64,000 nucleotides of DNA, taken from positions 1 to 64,000 of the IMG/VR virus record IMGVR_UViG_3300006119_000008. One strand, written 5' to 3'. The position numbers were made by a program, and so were the translations under genes. The notes below the pieces were generated by a model. The model made no database searches. It had not been told where the DNA came from and worked only from the letters and a program-made list of their open reading frames with translations. Shown one piece after another: positions 23,876 through 32,527 of the stretch (its first letter is position 1; every line of letters begins with the position of its first letter). Source of the DNA: a virus.

Positions 23876-24523
23876 CTATTGTACTATTGATGTATTTGGT
23901 ATATGACTTGCCAGAGAAGTTGAGCTTACCCAGCTATCCCCATACAAGTTTTGATCATATGCAGTAGGAGCATAGGTGATGTTGTCAGTCAGACCAGTGA
24001 CTACTGGGGTGCTATCCGCCGCTGGATAAGTAAGAATATTCATATAGTAATTAGTATAAAATACATTCTTTTTTTTGTCAAACTGTTTCTCAACACTCTT
24101 GATCCAACCGGTATAGATCAATGGAGTAAGCTGCCCAGGCTTGCTGATCAAACTATTGAATATAGGTGACTGTGCATTGTTGTTCCAGTAGTGCAGTGTC
24201 ATTGGTGTAGTGGTCTGACCGCCAATCAGATAGGTTTGATGCACTCTGATAGCGTCTTGCAAATGGTTCATTCGACCAAATCCATCGTGTGGGTCAAGGC
24301 CTTCATAACCAGTATTTAATCTTGATGAGCTTCCTACCAGTGGCCAAATGCAGGTGAACTGTAGAAACATCTCTGCTCTACGGATAGGCGACCACCATAG
24401 TGCGCCATGCGTCTGCTGAGTGGTGAACTGGTTATTAGTAGACGTGCTAAAGCTGACCATCCAGATATCATAATCCAGACTGGTGCTGCCATTATATAAA
24501 GTTAAGGTTGCGTTCCCAGCCAT
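23876..24523 (-). CDS. Tail/baseplate protein (215 residues), unknown family
   Basis: Begins MAGNATLTLYNGSTSLDYDI and is beta-rich with many aromatic residues (ALWWSPIRRAEMFLQFTCIW). Located between the tape measure gene group and the hub, as are tail-tip proteins in other myophages. The frame overlaps the 60-residue ORF by 22 bases, so the two may be cotranslated. No motif identifies its exact role. Confidence 0.72.
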   Translation of the reverse strand: MAGNATLTLYNGSTSLDYDIWMVSFSTSTNNQFTTQQTHGALWWSPIRRAEMFLQFTCIWPLVGSSSRLNTGYEGLDPHDGFGRMNHLQDAIRVHQTYLIGGQTTTPMTLHYWNNNAQSPIFNSLISKPGQLTPLIYTGWIKSVEKQFDKKKNVFYTNYYMNILTYPAADSTPVVTGLTDNITYAPTAYDQNLYGDSWVSSTSLASHIPNTSIVQ

Positions 24524-24684
24524 ACTGTCCAGTCCTGTTGATCGGTAGAACTCATCTGATGAATCATTCCCATATTTCCACTAAAGGCAAAACCATTCAT
24601 TAGTACATCTTGCTTGTCAGGATAAAGAATTGGTTGTGAAATTCTACAGTTTGCAGTTGTTAAATTCTTATAGTCTTTTGTCAT
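24502..24684 (-). CDS. Small tail-region protein (60 residues)
   Basis: Starts MTKDYKNLTTANCRISQPIL; the ATG overlaps the stop of the upstream gene (ATGA) and its stop lies inside the next gene, the coupling pattern of the surrounding operon. Its sequence (FSGNMGMIHQMSSTDQQDWT) has no known motif. It could be the N-terminal part of a formerly longer tail-tip protein. Confidence 0.6.
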   Translation of the reverse strand: MTKDYKNLTTANCRISQPILYPDKQDVLMNGFAFSGNMGMIHQMSSTDQQDWTVWLGTQP

Positions 24685-25304
24685 GATTTTACTCCATATG
24701 CTTTAAGAATATTAGCAAAGTTTTGTACGTCTTTATACTGTAAATTAATGTCAGTCTTATTCATTCCATTCCACTTGGTATTATACCCAAGATTTGCACT
24801 TATTCTATCAAGAGCTATAGATACAGCTGCTTGTACAGGACCCTTTGTTGCACTAAGATCATGTTGTATTTCAAAAGACATAGCATAAGGATATGTAATG
24901 GTTGTTACATCCCAAGCAATGCTCATCTGCTCGAGATAGACAACATATGATAAGTTCCTGCTAGGTACGTTCAAGCGCATTGGTACCTTGTACTGGTTCT
25001 GATCATTCTGTACAGCTTTAAAGTTACCGTACAGATCTAACAAGTTCTTTCTGCTACCGGCCTCACCTTGTAAATTCATCGTGGTTGCCATGGCTGAAAG
25101 TATCTGTGTTACACGACCACCATATGTATCGTAGCTCTGTGTGTTTATCTGATAGTTCCAGTTTAAACTATTAATATTAAATGGAAAATTATATGTTTTA
25201 TTGCTAACGCTGTCAAATATAGATGCAACAGGTGTATGCAATGGCCTGTCTATAGCGCTGTGTTCATAGCCATATCCGAATTGATTTGTTTGGTTGATAA
25301 GCAT
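24681..25304 (-). CDS. Tail/baseplate protein following the tape measure (207 residues)
   Basis: The position directly after the tape measure matches T4 gp53-like or P2 gpX/U-like adaptor proteins. The sequence has TYNFPFNINSLNWNYQINTQ near 37-56 and NLSYVVYLEQMSIAWDVTTI near 116-135, beta-rich segments typical of tail-tip connectors. No LysM motif is visible. Function is inferred from gene order only. Confidence 0.72.
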   Translation of the reverse strand: MLINQTNQFGYGYEHSAIDRPLHTPVASIFDSVSNKTYNFPFNINSLNWNYQINTQSYDTYGGRVTQILSAMATTMNLQGEAGSRKNLLDLYGNFKAVQNDQNQYKVPMRLNVPSRNLSYVVYLEQMSIAWDVTTITYPYAMSFEIQHDLSATKGPVQAAVSIALDRISANLGYNTKWNGMNKTDINLQYKDVQNFANILKAYGVKS

Positions 25305-25319
25305 TGTATTATCTATCTG

Positions 25320-27776
25320 TTATCCAAAAGAAGCACGGCTTGTAGTGGTCTGTGGTGCAGAGTTCCCATTCGTACTATCATTCTTGTTCTTTACAAGGAT
25401 TGACAATAATTTATCAAGATGAGGTTGCTTGAATGCAACTTCTACAGCAAGTGCTGCTGCTTGGCCACCAACTGCTCCTGCTGTCTGACTTGATAAAGAT
25501 GTTAATGCCTGAGTGCTAGCGCTAGCCATTGCTTGTGCTGATGCATGGTTAGAAGAAGTTGCAGAAGGGGATGGCACTGTTGTTGTCCCACCACTGGATG
25601 AACCTGTTGTCCCACCACTGGATGAACCATATGAACCATCTGCTCTAGTTGGGTGGTTGCTAGCACTCATCGGTGCACCGTTATAAGTACCATTACCTGT
25701 AACAGATCCACTAACTGTATTAAACTTACCTTTAGCCTGTTGGATCTGCTCAAATACATACTGTGTTGCTTCATATGGCCCCTGGATATTAATACCCATA
25801 CCCTGCAACACACCCATAAGAACATTGGCGTACTGATCAAGCTCATGCACGCTCTTAACAGTCATGAGATCTCTGCCAACACTGTTTGAAAGCATCTTGA
25901 TAATGCTGCCACTGTACATATCAATAAATTTGTTGGCACCAGAAGCAGTGCCCATCATCTTCTCACGGTAAGCATACATCTGATTATAACTTATACCAAG
26001 CTGTTGTGACATCATTGCCATTCCGAACTGACTGTTCATCAGGTCCTGACCAGTCAGACCAGTTCCGGCAAGAGCTGGGTTGCTGCCAGTAAATTTATTA
26101 GCTATCCTGCCAGCTGCTCCACTGGCACTAGTGCTACCACCCCACTGCATAAAACTACCCTGTGCAGCAATTCCAGCAGTTTGTCCTGCAGCAGTGTTAA
26201 AGTATGAGCCATTCGAGTTAGCTGTATTCCGCATTGATTGAATCATTGCAGCAGTTTGTGCTGGGTTCATGCCAACCTGCTGTAGTGCACCGATTGCCTG
26301 CGCTGTCTGACCCTGTGTCATACCATTCTGTATTTGCAGAGACTGAGCGGCATTCTGATACTGACCTAGCAGGTCTCCACGATAACCCAAGCCAATGCCA
26401 GCATTCTGTGCTTGCTGAGCATTACCAAAGCTGTATGTTGGGTTTAAACCACCCCATGAACGTACTACATTATCCATGAAGTTTCCTGCACTCCTACCAT
26501 AGTCAACGTTTCCGTATCCCTGGGCTTGGTTCTGTGCGTAGCCTGTCCCTACCCTCACCATGCCTGCAACCTGATTGGCTAGCTGGTATGCATTGTAGGC
26601 TGTTCCAAGACCACCACCTATCTGGCCAAGAGTTAGGCCACCCTCTCTTTTACCAGTGTCAGGGTTTACTATTCCACCTATAGAATAGCCACTAATGCTA
26701 TTAGCTATGCTCAGATTTCGATCTAGCTTTTTCATAACATTATAGATTAATTCTTCTGAGCTACCTTTTTGTAGCGGCCCACCACTACGGTCCCTACCAG
26801 CATATGCATTAGCAAATCCGGCTGCTGCTTTATCTCCGGTACCCATTATTTCTTTAATGGCTGCTCTGACATCATCACGATTACCGAACATCTCTTTTTT
26901 CATGAAGCTGCCGAGTGAGCCACCAAAGCCACGGGTACCCAGTATCCTATCGATCTGTCGTGTACCCTGATCGTATGCATCCAGAGCTGACATGTGGACG
27001 CCAGTGTTTCTGAATCCATACTTGTTTTGTATGTTAGAGAAGTTTTCTTTTAGTGCTTGCCTTGCGTTGTTGAATGCATCGGTAGCAGGGTATATCATTG
27101 TTGATGTAGCAGTTCGTCCACCGCCTTCTACAAGATGTAGCGCATGGCTGCCAGGCTCTGGTATGCGAATATCTCCATAGCCAGGTGCTTTACGCGGACC
27201 GTGCTCAGCGTCATCATAGTGTATTTCTTCAGGAGGAACTGATGTCCTACCCGCAGCGTCTCTGGTCGCTGCTCGTGCTCTTGCCTTGAGATCCTTTAAA
27301 GGGTCATTGATACTAAGGTCTACAGCGTTCTGTTCAGAACGGGTTGAAGCATGCTGACTTTCAAATGATTGCCTCTTCCTTGCATCAGCAAGGAAGTCGT
27401 ATACCATGCTGCCGGTGGACCCACCAAACGTTGAAGTGGCAGATGATAGGGCTCTGTTAACATCGTTGAAAGTTCCACCCTGTTTGATGATACTTGTGGT
27501 CATCTCACGTATAGCCTGTAGGTTATTATTCAGAGCAGACTGGTTAGCTTCATTCATTGCACCAATAAGGCCAAGGATCTCTTTCATCTGACCCAGAAGG
27601 TTTACGTTCTCTTGGAAGAACTCAGCAAGTTTTGAAGCACGATCAAGCACGCCGCCAAGAGCATCGCCCATAGCCTGGAAGTCTTTTGCTGTTTGAGAAG
27701 CAGCAGACTCCAGGCTCGACATAGCATCAGCTGCACCGTTGGCATTAACAGTGATGTTAAAGACAATCTCTGGCAC
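25320..27776 (-). CDS. Tail tape measure protein
   Basis: An 818-residue protein immediately after the frameshifted chaperone genes, where the tape measure always lies. The N-terminal 200 residues are helical and coiled-coil-like (MSSLESAASQTAKDFQAMGD, LAEFFQENVNLLGQMKEILG), the middle is Ala/Gly/Gln-rich with hydrophobic helices (GGLTLGQIGGGLGTAYNAYQ), and a Ser/Thr/Gly-rich linker with a 24-base tandem repeat lies near 710-740. It starts at a GTG three bases after the chaperone stop. It sets tail length and is likely to enter the host membrane at injection. Confidence 0.9.
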   Translation of the reverse strand: MPEIVFNITVNANGAADAMSSLESAASQTAKDFQAMGDALGGVLDRASKLAEFFQENVNLLGQMKEILGLIGAMNEANQSALNNNLQAIREMTTSIIKQGGTFNDVNRALSSATSTFGGSTGSMVYDFLADARKRQSFESQHASTRSEQNAVDLSINDPLKDLKARARAATRDAAGRTSVPPEEIHYDDAEHGPRKAPGYGDIRIPEPGSHALHLVEGGGRTATSTMIYPATDAFNNARQALKENFSNIQNKYGFRNTGVHMSALDAYDQGTRQIDRILGTRGFGGSLGSFMKKEMFGNRDDVRAAIKEIMGTGDKAAAGFANAYAGRDRSGGPLQKGSSEELIYNVMKKLDRNLSIANSISGYSIGGIVNPDTGKREGGLTLGQIGGGLGTAYNAYQLANQVAGMVRVGTGYAQNQAQGYGNVDYGRSAGNFMDNVVRSWGGLNPTYSFGNAQQAQNAGIGLGYRGDLLGQYQNAAQSLQIQNGMTQGQTAQAIGALQQVGMNPAQTAAMIQSMRNTANSNGSYFNTAAGQTAGIAAQGSFMQWGGSTSASGAAGRIANKFTGSNPALAGTGLTGQDLMNSQFGMAMMSQQLGISYNQMYAYREKMMGTASGANKFIDMYSGSIIKMLSNSVGRDLMTVKSVHELDQYANVLMGVLQGMGINIQGPYEATQYVFEQIQQAKGKFNTVSGSVTGNGTYNGAPMSASNHPTRADGSYGSSSGGTTGSSSGGTTTVPSPSATSSNHASAQAMASASTQALTSLSSQTAGAVGGQAAALAVEVAFKQPHLDKLLSILVKNKNDSTNGNSAPQTTTSRASFG
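25581..25628. repeat. Perfect 24-bp tandem repeat in the tape measure gene
   Basis: TGTTGTCCCACCACTGGATG followed by AACC occurs twice in direct tandem (25581-25604 and 25605-25628). It encodes a repeated Gly-Ser-Ser-Ser-Gly-Gly-Thr-Thr linker in the C-terminal part of the tape measure. Such repeats can change copy number by slippage. Confidence 0.9.
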
Positions 27777-27778
27777 GG

Positions 27779-28210
27779 CTAATCACCAATCAGGTCAATA
27801 TCGATATCATCAAACATGTCTATAGACTGTATCTGCTTGATGAATTCCATATCTTCTTGCTTTTCCTTTTCTGACTTTGTTGACTTAACCTGTTCATCAA
27901 TATCTGAGAACAGCTTTAGCAGCTCGTTGGCTTCTTCAACACTCTCTGGTGTTACCCAGGTAACTCCGCTGTTGCCGCTGTCAGCTTCATCCTGCTTTTG
28001 CTTGATGTACTCATTGTACATAGCAGGATTATTGATCATCATCATCTGTTCGAACTTTCGCAGTTCATCTTCAGAATCTTTAACCTTATTGCGGTGTATA
28101 ACAGCAAACAGCAACTGCTCTTGAACCATATTAAGATCAGTCTGGTTCAATATGCCACGCAGATATGCTACCTCTGCACGCTCAATAACATAAGGATCTA
28201 ATTCCCATCT
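27779..28210 (-). CDS. Tail assembly chaperone gpT-type extension, made by -1 frameshift
   Basis: The frame has no convincing start codon of its own (only a TTG at 28150) and remains open upstream across the end of the gpG-like gene to the slippery site at 28210-28216. In the shifted frame the protein continues RWELDPYVIERAEVAYLRGI, giving a fusion of about 303 residues when joined to the first 160 residues of the upstream gene. The extension is helical and acidic (QKQDEADSGNSGVTWVTPES, then KSTKSEKEKQEDMEFIKQIQ). In lambda-like and contractile tails the fusion recruits tube subunits to the tape measure, and the tape measure gene follows here three bases later. Confidence 0.88.
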   Translation of the reverse strand, partial: RWELDPYVIERAEVAYLRGILNQTDLNMVQEQLLFAVIHRNKVKDSEDELRKFEQMMMINNPAMYNEYIKQKQDEADSGNSGVTWVTPESVEEANELLKLFSDIDEQVKSTKSEKEKQEDMEFIKQIQSIDMFDDIDIDLIGD

Positions 28211-28689
28211 TTTGGGATATCATTAGTTTCCTCATCAGCAAAGATACTGTTGGTGGCGACTGTCTGCAAGATACCCAGTTCGCCCAAAACGACTATTGCC
28301 TTATCCTCTAGCCGCTGAATCTCATCGTACAGTATCTCTACAACAACGTCATACCAGTTTTGCGTGACATAATCAAACTTTTGCTTTAATGAGTTGACAC
28401 TCTTAAGTGAAGGAATAAGAGGCCGATCATCAACGCTAACTAGACCTGCTGCTACCGTAGCTGATTTCCAGGCACGGTTAAAACCAACACTATCAAGATA
28501 TGGTTTTGTGATCAGGCTGACTTCAATCTTTTCGTTGATAGTAAGAGTCTTAACAACGAACTTATGAAAGGGGATCTGGGTTACCTCACTCTGTAGGTAA
28601 CCCAGGAACAGCAACCCCTCGAATTCATCCTTCCAGGCGTCTGGGAAGGTTGAAATATTTTCTGTCTCTTCAGTGAAACTATTTTCCAT
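28198..28689 (-). CDS. Tail assembly chaperone, gpG-like
   Basis: A 163-residue acidic protein starting MENSFTEETENISTFPDAWK with AGAGGAATC as ribosome binding site. Content resembles other tail chaperones: FEGLLFLGYLQSEVTQIPFH and a helix KQKFDYVTQNWYDVVVEILY. The end contains ATC CCA AAA in frame, allowing -1 slippage on CCCAAAA to the downstream frame. Unshifted translation stops at TAG (28198-28200). It chaperones the tape measure during tail assembly. Confidence 0.88.
   Translation of the reverse strand: MENSFTEETENISTFPDAWKDEFEGLLFLGYLQSEVTQIPFHKFVVKTLTINEKIEVSLITKPYLDSVGFNRAWKSATVAAGLVSVDDRPLIPSLKSVNSLKQKFDYVTQNWYDVVVEILYDEIQRLEDKAIVVLGELGILQTVATNSIFADEETNDIPKDGN
28210..28216 (-). promoter_or_regulatory. 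Programmed -1 ribosomal frameshift site CCCAAAA
   Basis: The heptamer fits X XXY YYZ in the gpG frame (C CCA AAA). A slip of one base back leads to CCC AAA AGA TGG GAA TTA, which stays open to 27779. The site is 18 bases before the gpG stop, directly before the tape measure module, the standard place for tail chaperone frameshifting. Confidence 0.88.
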
Positions 28690-28705
28690 GATTCCTCTGG
28701 TCTAG

Positions 28706-28731
28706 GGTGCGATACACTATTATATCGCACC
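28706..28731 (-). other. Nine-base-pair hairpin before the gpG-like gene
   Basis: GGTGCGATA and TATCGCACC form a perfect nine-pair stem with an eight-base loop in the gap between the structural gene at 28745 and the chaperone gene. The downstream side leads into the AGAGG ribosome binding site and has no U-run. It may act as an RNA processing or stability element or a weak terminator. Confidence 0.6.
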
Positions 28732-28744
28732 TACCCTGGGCGTA

Positions 28745-29752
28745 CTAGTTCTTGTTGAGGACTCGTACGTATGGCTTCTTTACTCTGCGGCTACGGATGT
28801 CAACACTGGCGTAGTACTGACCATTAGTTCCGCTGACAGCAGTGGTAAGAGTGGTACCGAACACGTTGTTGGCCAGTGCACTGCCAGTGACAACGTTGCT
28901 GCTACTTACAACAGTGGCTTGTGGTGCGAACGTCTTGGCTGCACCAACACCACTGGTCATGTCAACACCGACTGTGCTACCAGCTGCAGTGCCGCTTGGT
29001 ACAACAACGTTGGGGCAAACACCCTCGATCTGTACCCAACCAAAGTTACCTGTTGGGATACTGACCAGAGCAACTCCAGAGAATCCACCCTGCTTGGTAC
29101 CGATAGCAGTAACGTAGCCACCCTGCGTGCTGGTTCCACTTACGTTGCTGCTGACGTTGTATGGTGTACCGATAGCATCTTGTGTGACCAGGTAGGTAGC
29201 CCCACTTGCAACCGTGATGTAACGGTTCTGCTCGTCGTACCATACTGTTGCCCAGCCACCGCTAATGGTGCTGGCAGTTCCGTTGTAAGTCAGTGCATAG
29301 CGAGCACCGTCAGGACCAACCAGTGTCTGGTTTGCTGCAGCACCGCTAAGCGTGGCTGCTGGCAGACCAATACCAGTGTTGCTACCAGCTGTACCACCAG
29401 CGTCATACCCCTGAGCGGCAAAGCCTGCGATGCTGAACGAGCTCAGGTTAGGACTTACCTGGGTGAGCAGGTTATTGAAGCTGATTCCGCTGCCAGCAGC
29501 CTGCAGGTTAAGACCATTAGAGGATTGTGCGAGCACGAATGTGCCACTAGCAGTAGTTACGCTACCGGTTCCAGTGTCGTCCAGGTTGACGTTAACAACC
29601 TTGATGATATTCTGGCGAGCACCCAGGCTGATCTTGCTGAATGTCTCTGCGTCTACTGTGTACTGAACACCTGGAAGCATCTTTCTGTGGTCAGGCAGGA
29701 TAGCTTGACCGACTCCAGGTTGTAGCTGAATTACAAATGAACGAGCAGCCAT
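28745..29752 (-). CDS. Virion structural protein between tube and tail chaperones (335 residues)
   Basis: Starts MAARSFVIQLQPGVGQAILP with a short region related to virion attachment (DHRKMLPGVQYTVDAETFSK), then a Gly/Ser/Thr-rich beta region. The segment TGNFGWVQIEGVCPNVVVPS near 234-253 followed by an alternating Gly/Val pattern resembles small decoration proteins such as the DUF2190-like type. The C-terminus ends in basic residues (VDIRSRRVKKPYVRVLNKN). The location suggests a tail or tube-associated decoration protein. Function is not certain. Confidence 0.72.
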   Translation of the reverse strand: MAARSFVIQLQPGVGQAILPDHRKMLPGVQYTVDAETFSKISLGARQNIIKVVNVNLDDTGTGSVTTASGTFVLAQSSNGLNLQAAGSGISFNNLLTQVSPNLSSFSIAGFAAQGYDAGGTAGSNTGIGLPAATLSGAAANQTLVGPDGARYALTYNGTASTISGGWATVWYDEQNRYITVASGATYLVTQDAIGTPYNVSSNVSGTSTQGGYVTAIGTKQGGFSGVALVSIPTGNFGWVQIEGVCPNVVVPSGTAAGSTVGVDMTSGVGAAKTFAPQATVVSSSNVVTGSALANNVFGTTLTTAVSGTNGQYYASVDIRSRRVKKPYVRVLNKN

Positions 29753-29768
29753 TTTATGTTACCTTTCC

Positions 29769-30242
29769 TTAGAGGAGTTCTTTTCTTGAACGATATACGA
29801 TACGGATAGTCTTTGGGATTGTCATGCTCTGGATGTTGATCTGCTCATCGATAGTTACGTTGGTTACAACACAACCCTGATAAACAATCTTACGTTGTGT
29901 GCCATCTGGCTTGTTGATAACCTTTACACAGGTTACTTCACCCTGGGCCAGCTGAGCTTTGAATACATCCAGAAGGTCACTAGCAGTAGAGAAATTCCCA
30001 CCGAGCTGTGCCCATACTTCGGCATTCCATTGTTCCAGGAACATGATTTCTAGAGTCCCAGCACTCAAAGCGATTGGGAACGCAATCTCGATTGGGTATG
30101 GGCTGTCTAGAGGTTGAATAGGCTGAGGTTGCTGAACAGGCTGTGGTCCAACCTCACTGATCATCTGTGCATAAATCAGTGGCTGACCATTGTATACAAA
30201 GGCTGTATACCCACCACCTACACGGAATTTTGAATTAGCCAT
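29769..30242 (-). CDS. Tail tube protein
   Basis: A 157-residue protein directly after the sheath gene, the usual position for the contractile tube. It has a beta-rich pattern with GTLEIMFLEQWNAEVWAQLG near 85-104 and a C-terminal strand KTIRIVYRSRKELL. A proline/glutamine segment (VQQPQPIQPLD) near residues 35-46 is unusual and may be a surface loop. The eight-base gap to the sheath indicates cotranslation. Confidence 0.82.
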   Translation of the reverse strand: MANSKFRVGGGYTAFVYNGQPLIYAQMISEVGPQPVQQPQPIQPLDSPYPIEIAFPIALSAGTLEIMFLEQWNAEVWAQLGGNFSTASDLLDVFKAQLAQGEVTCVKVINKPDGTQRKIVYQGCVVTNVTIDEQINIQSMTIPKTIRIVYRSRKELL

Positions 30243-30250
30243 GTGTTCTC

Positions 30251-31786
30251 CTAGTAGACTACGAAGTTGCTCTGAGCGTTACCATAAACTACTTGACCGG
30301 TCTGCGTGTTAAGGCTGACATTGGCCTGGATGTAATTGATTGGGAACGTCGGTGCATATTGGAAGCTGACAGTAATTGTTGTAGGCGTAGCTGGATTGAC
30401 TGCGAAGCTAAGGTTCTGATAGCCCTGAATCAGGCCATTGCTCAGAGCATTAGTAAGAGTCGCCTGTACAGTAGCCAGTGCAGCAGCACTTGTATTCTTT
30501 GTGAGAGGCCCACCAACCAGATAACTGTTGATCAGGTCAGTCCTTACAAGCTGTGCCAGTCTGTCACCAATTGCACTGATGGAAATCTCTTGTGTCAACC
30601 AGTTTTGTACATTGGTGGTTAGCCCATGCAGTACCCAGAAGTTTCCATCTGTCTTCTTGCGAACAACAAGAACTCCATAAGGCAAATAACTTGTCTGTGC
30701 ATCTGTCAGGTTGATCTGGTTGGGGATGTCATTGAAACCAAGCACCTGCTTGTTGGTGATTGGCGTGCTGATGTCCGGCTGCTGGCCTACAAACAAACCA
30801 GCTAGTGCGGCAGCAACATAGTAACCAGCAATGTTAATTGTAGCGTTGCTCAAACCGTTTGTGGTGTTAAGACCAGGATTAAAGTTAACTACAGGAGGGT
30901 AGATAACGCTAACTCTGGAACTGTTAAAACCATTGGCAAGAGCCTGGTAACTAGCTACTGTGGTCTGAGCATTGGTGCCATCTACACCCAGGAAAGCTCT
31001 CTGATAGATACCATTGTTAGCCTGAGTGTTGATGTAAGAGTTGATAGCATAAGCTACAGTACCTGCAGTTACACCGGTGATAACACCACTGGATGTAAGT
31101 GAGTTGAGAGGTACAATAACATCAGCAGCAGTGTTGGACAGGTAGATTGGGTTGCTACCGCTAGTGGCTACAGTCAATGTGTTAGCCCAGTCACTGGGTT
31201 GAGCAGAGCCACTGTTCGATACACGAGCTACTGGTACGATACTTACAATACTAGCGCCGTTCTGGAACGCTAACTGGCTTGCAAGAACTGCTGGGTTGAC
31301 GATAGTTGTACCACTGATTGCTGGCCCAATAGCACTGGATACAGCGTTCTGGCTGGTGTACCTACCGTATGCCCCCCAATTGTGACCGTACTGTAAGGTT
31401 AGCGTGCCACTGGGAAGTGCGTTAACTCCAGTTGCTGTAACACCAACTGTTGTAAGGGTGCTGATGCCGTTAGCAGTACTAATATTAAAGTTGTATCCGT
31501 ATGTTCCTGTTACAGTCGTACCGCTAATGCCGCTAGCCCAGGTGAGAGTAAACCCTGAATAGCTAGCATAAGTACCGGTCGATGTGGTGTTTACCGTGGG
31601 AACAGTCAACTGACCTAGTGGGATACCACTGGTTGGAACTGGTGCATAGAAAGTATCAGTCTGACTACCTGGAGTGGGCTGGTCAGCTACAATAGCGATG
31701 CTAAGGCTGGTGGGGCTAACGCTGGTCAGCGCAGATGTTGTCTGCGTTACATACACACCAGGCACTTGGTAGTTAGAAATAGGCAT
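30251..31786 (-). CDS. Tail sheath protein
   Basis: Contractile sheath of 511 residues. It starts PISNYQVPGVYVTQTTSALT, the classic sheath N-terminus (PGVYV), and ends with a conserved C-terminal domain including VRKKTDGNFWVLHGLTTN near 374-391, ERDLIN-like LAQLVRTDLINSYLVGGPLT near 410-430, and PINYIQANVSLNTQ near the end. The middle is a variable Ser/Thr-rich domain exposed on the surface. AAGGAGATTGT is a strong ribosome binding site. It identifies the phage as a myovirus. Confidence 0.95.
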   Translation of the reverse strand: MPISNYQVPGVYVTQTTSALTSVSPTSLSIAIVADQPTPGSQTDTFYAPVPTSGIPLGQLTVPTVNTTSTGTYASYSGFTLTWASGISGTTVTGTYGYNFNISTANGISTLTTVGVTATGVNALPSGTLTLQYGHNWGAYGRYTSQNAVSSAIGPAISGTTIVNPAVLASQLAFQNGASIVSIVPVARVSNSGSAQPSDWANTLTVATSGSNPIYLSNTAADVIVPLNSLTSSGVITGVTAGTVAYAINSYINTQANNGIYQRAFLGVDGTNAQTTVASYQALANGFNSSRVSVIYPPVVNFNPGLNTTNGLSNATINIAGYYVAAALAGLFVGQQPDISTPITNKQVLGFNDIPNQINLTDAQTSYLPYGVLVVRKKTDGNFWVLHGLTTNVQNWLTQEISISAIGDRLAQLVRTDLINSYLVGGPLTKNTSAAALATVQATLTNALSNGLIQGYQNLSFAVNPATPTTITVSFQYAPTFPINYIQANVSLNTQTGQVVYGNAQSNFVVY

Positions 31787-31858
31787 ACAATCTCCTTCAA
31801 TGCTTTGTACAACAAACAGCTGCTTTTACAGTGTTGGTTGAGAGATATTTGGTTAAAC

Positions 31859-32527
31859 TTATGATGTAGTCGTCTTGGTAGAGTCGTAAAACAGCTCGCT
31901 TGGCACATAGGCAGTGCCGCTTGTAACAACCTCTGTAATCTGTGGCACTTGGTAGTCATATTTACTAGTGTAGAAGTCACCAATGCAGCTTATTCTTACG
32001 CTAGCCTCATAGGTGATATCATCAGTGCTCCAAGGAGTACCGCTTGTGATGCTGTCACCCAGCGGGGTATAGGTATCGGGCTGCAGTGTCATACCAACAA
32101 GGTCATTGTTGTATATGCTGTTGTAGAATGCTGAGCTTGCCGGACTGCTACCGTTCATTAGTATAAGGTTTGTTATACTATCCCACAGTCTGTCTCGCTC
32201 TTCGCTATGCATGGCCATGATCTGTAGATCTATGCTGCCTTCAAAATAACCAGTACGAGTTACATTGTCTGCGGGATATGTTTGACCATTGATGACAATT
32301 CCATTTGTATCTGTGCTGTATACATCTGGCTGCAGACCAGACCACTGGACTTTCCCAGGTCTGAACTGCACAAGCACTGCTGGCCACTGAATAACTTCCA
32401 GCGGATAATTAATCGTGATGCTGTTGGGCACAAGATCCAGGCTGGTATTAACAGGAGAGCTCGCCAGTTGCTGGAACCCAGCATTAAGTGCTTCTACTAT
32501 TGCTGTTTTAACGGCTGTTACAAACAT
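31859..32527 (-). CDS. Tail terminator-like or head-tail completion protein (222 residues)
   Basis: The gene precedes the sheath, the usual position of the tail terminator (gpU-like) in contractile phages. The sequence shows an N-terminal helix (AVKTAIVEALNAGFQQLASS), ITINYPLEVIQWPAVLVQFR near 34-53, a GSIDLQIMAMHSEERDRLWDSI segment near 95-115 resembling that family, and a beta end. The 72 bases to the sheath contain only a strong ribosome binding site. The role is inferred from order and pattern. Confidence 0.75.
   Translation of the reverse strand: MFVTAVKTAIVEALNAGFQQLASSPVNTSLDLVPNSITINYPLEVIQWPAVLVQFRPGKVQWSGLQPDVYSTDTNGIVINGQTYPADNVTRTGYFEGSIDLQIMAMHSEERDRLWDSITNLILMNGSSPASSAFYNSIYNNDLVGMTLQPDTYTPLGDSITSGTPWSTDDITYEASVRISCIGDFYTSKYDYQVPQITEVVTSGTAYVPSELFYDSTKTTTS

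Noticed and set aside
28706-28731. Rho-independent terminator before the tail chaperone gene
   Set aside because: The stem is good, but no T-run follows in the direction of transcription and the ribosome site of the next gene is adjacent, so only a hairpin is reported.
28919-29725. Plus-strand ORF of 268 codons over the structural gene at 28745-29752
   Set aside because: Antisense to a clean minus-strand gene in a one-direction operon; the composition is Cys/Ser/Thr-rich in a way expected from reversed Gly/Thr/Ala codons.
31747-31983. Minus-strand 78-codon ORF between sheath and terminator-like genes
   Set aside because: It overlaps the 3' end of the terminator-like gene and the sheath start, has no ribosome site, and its Leu/Cys/His-rich sequence looks like an out-of-frame reading.
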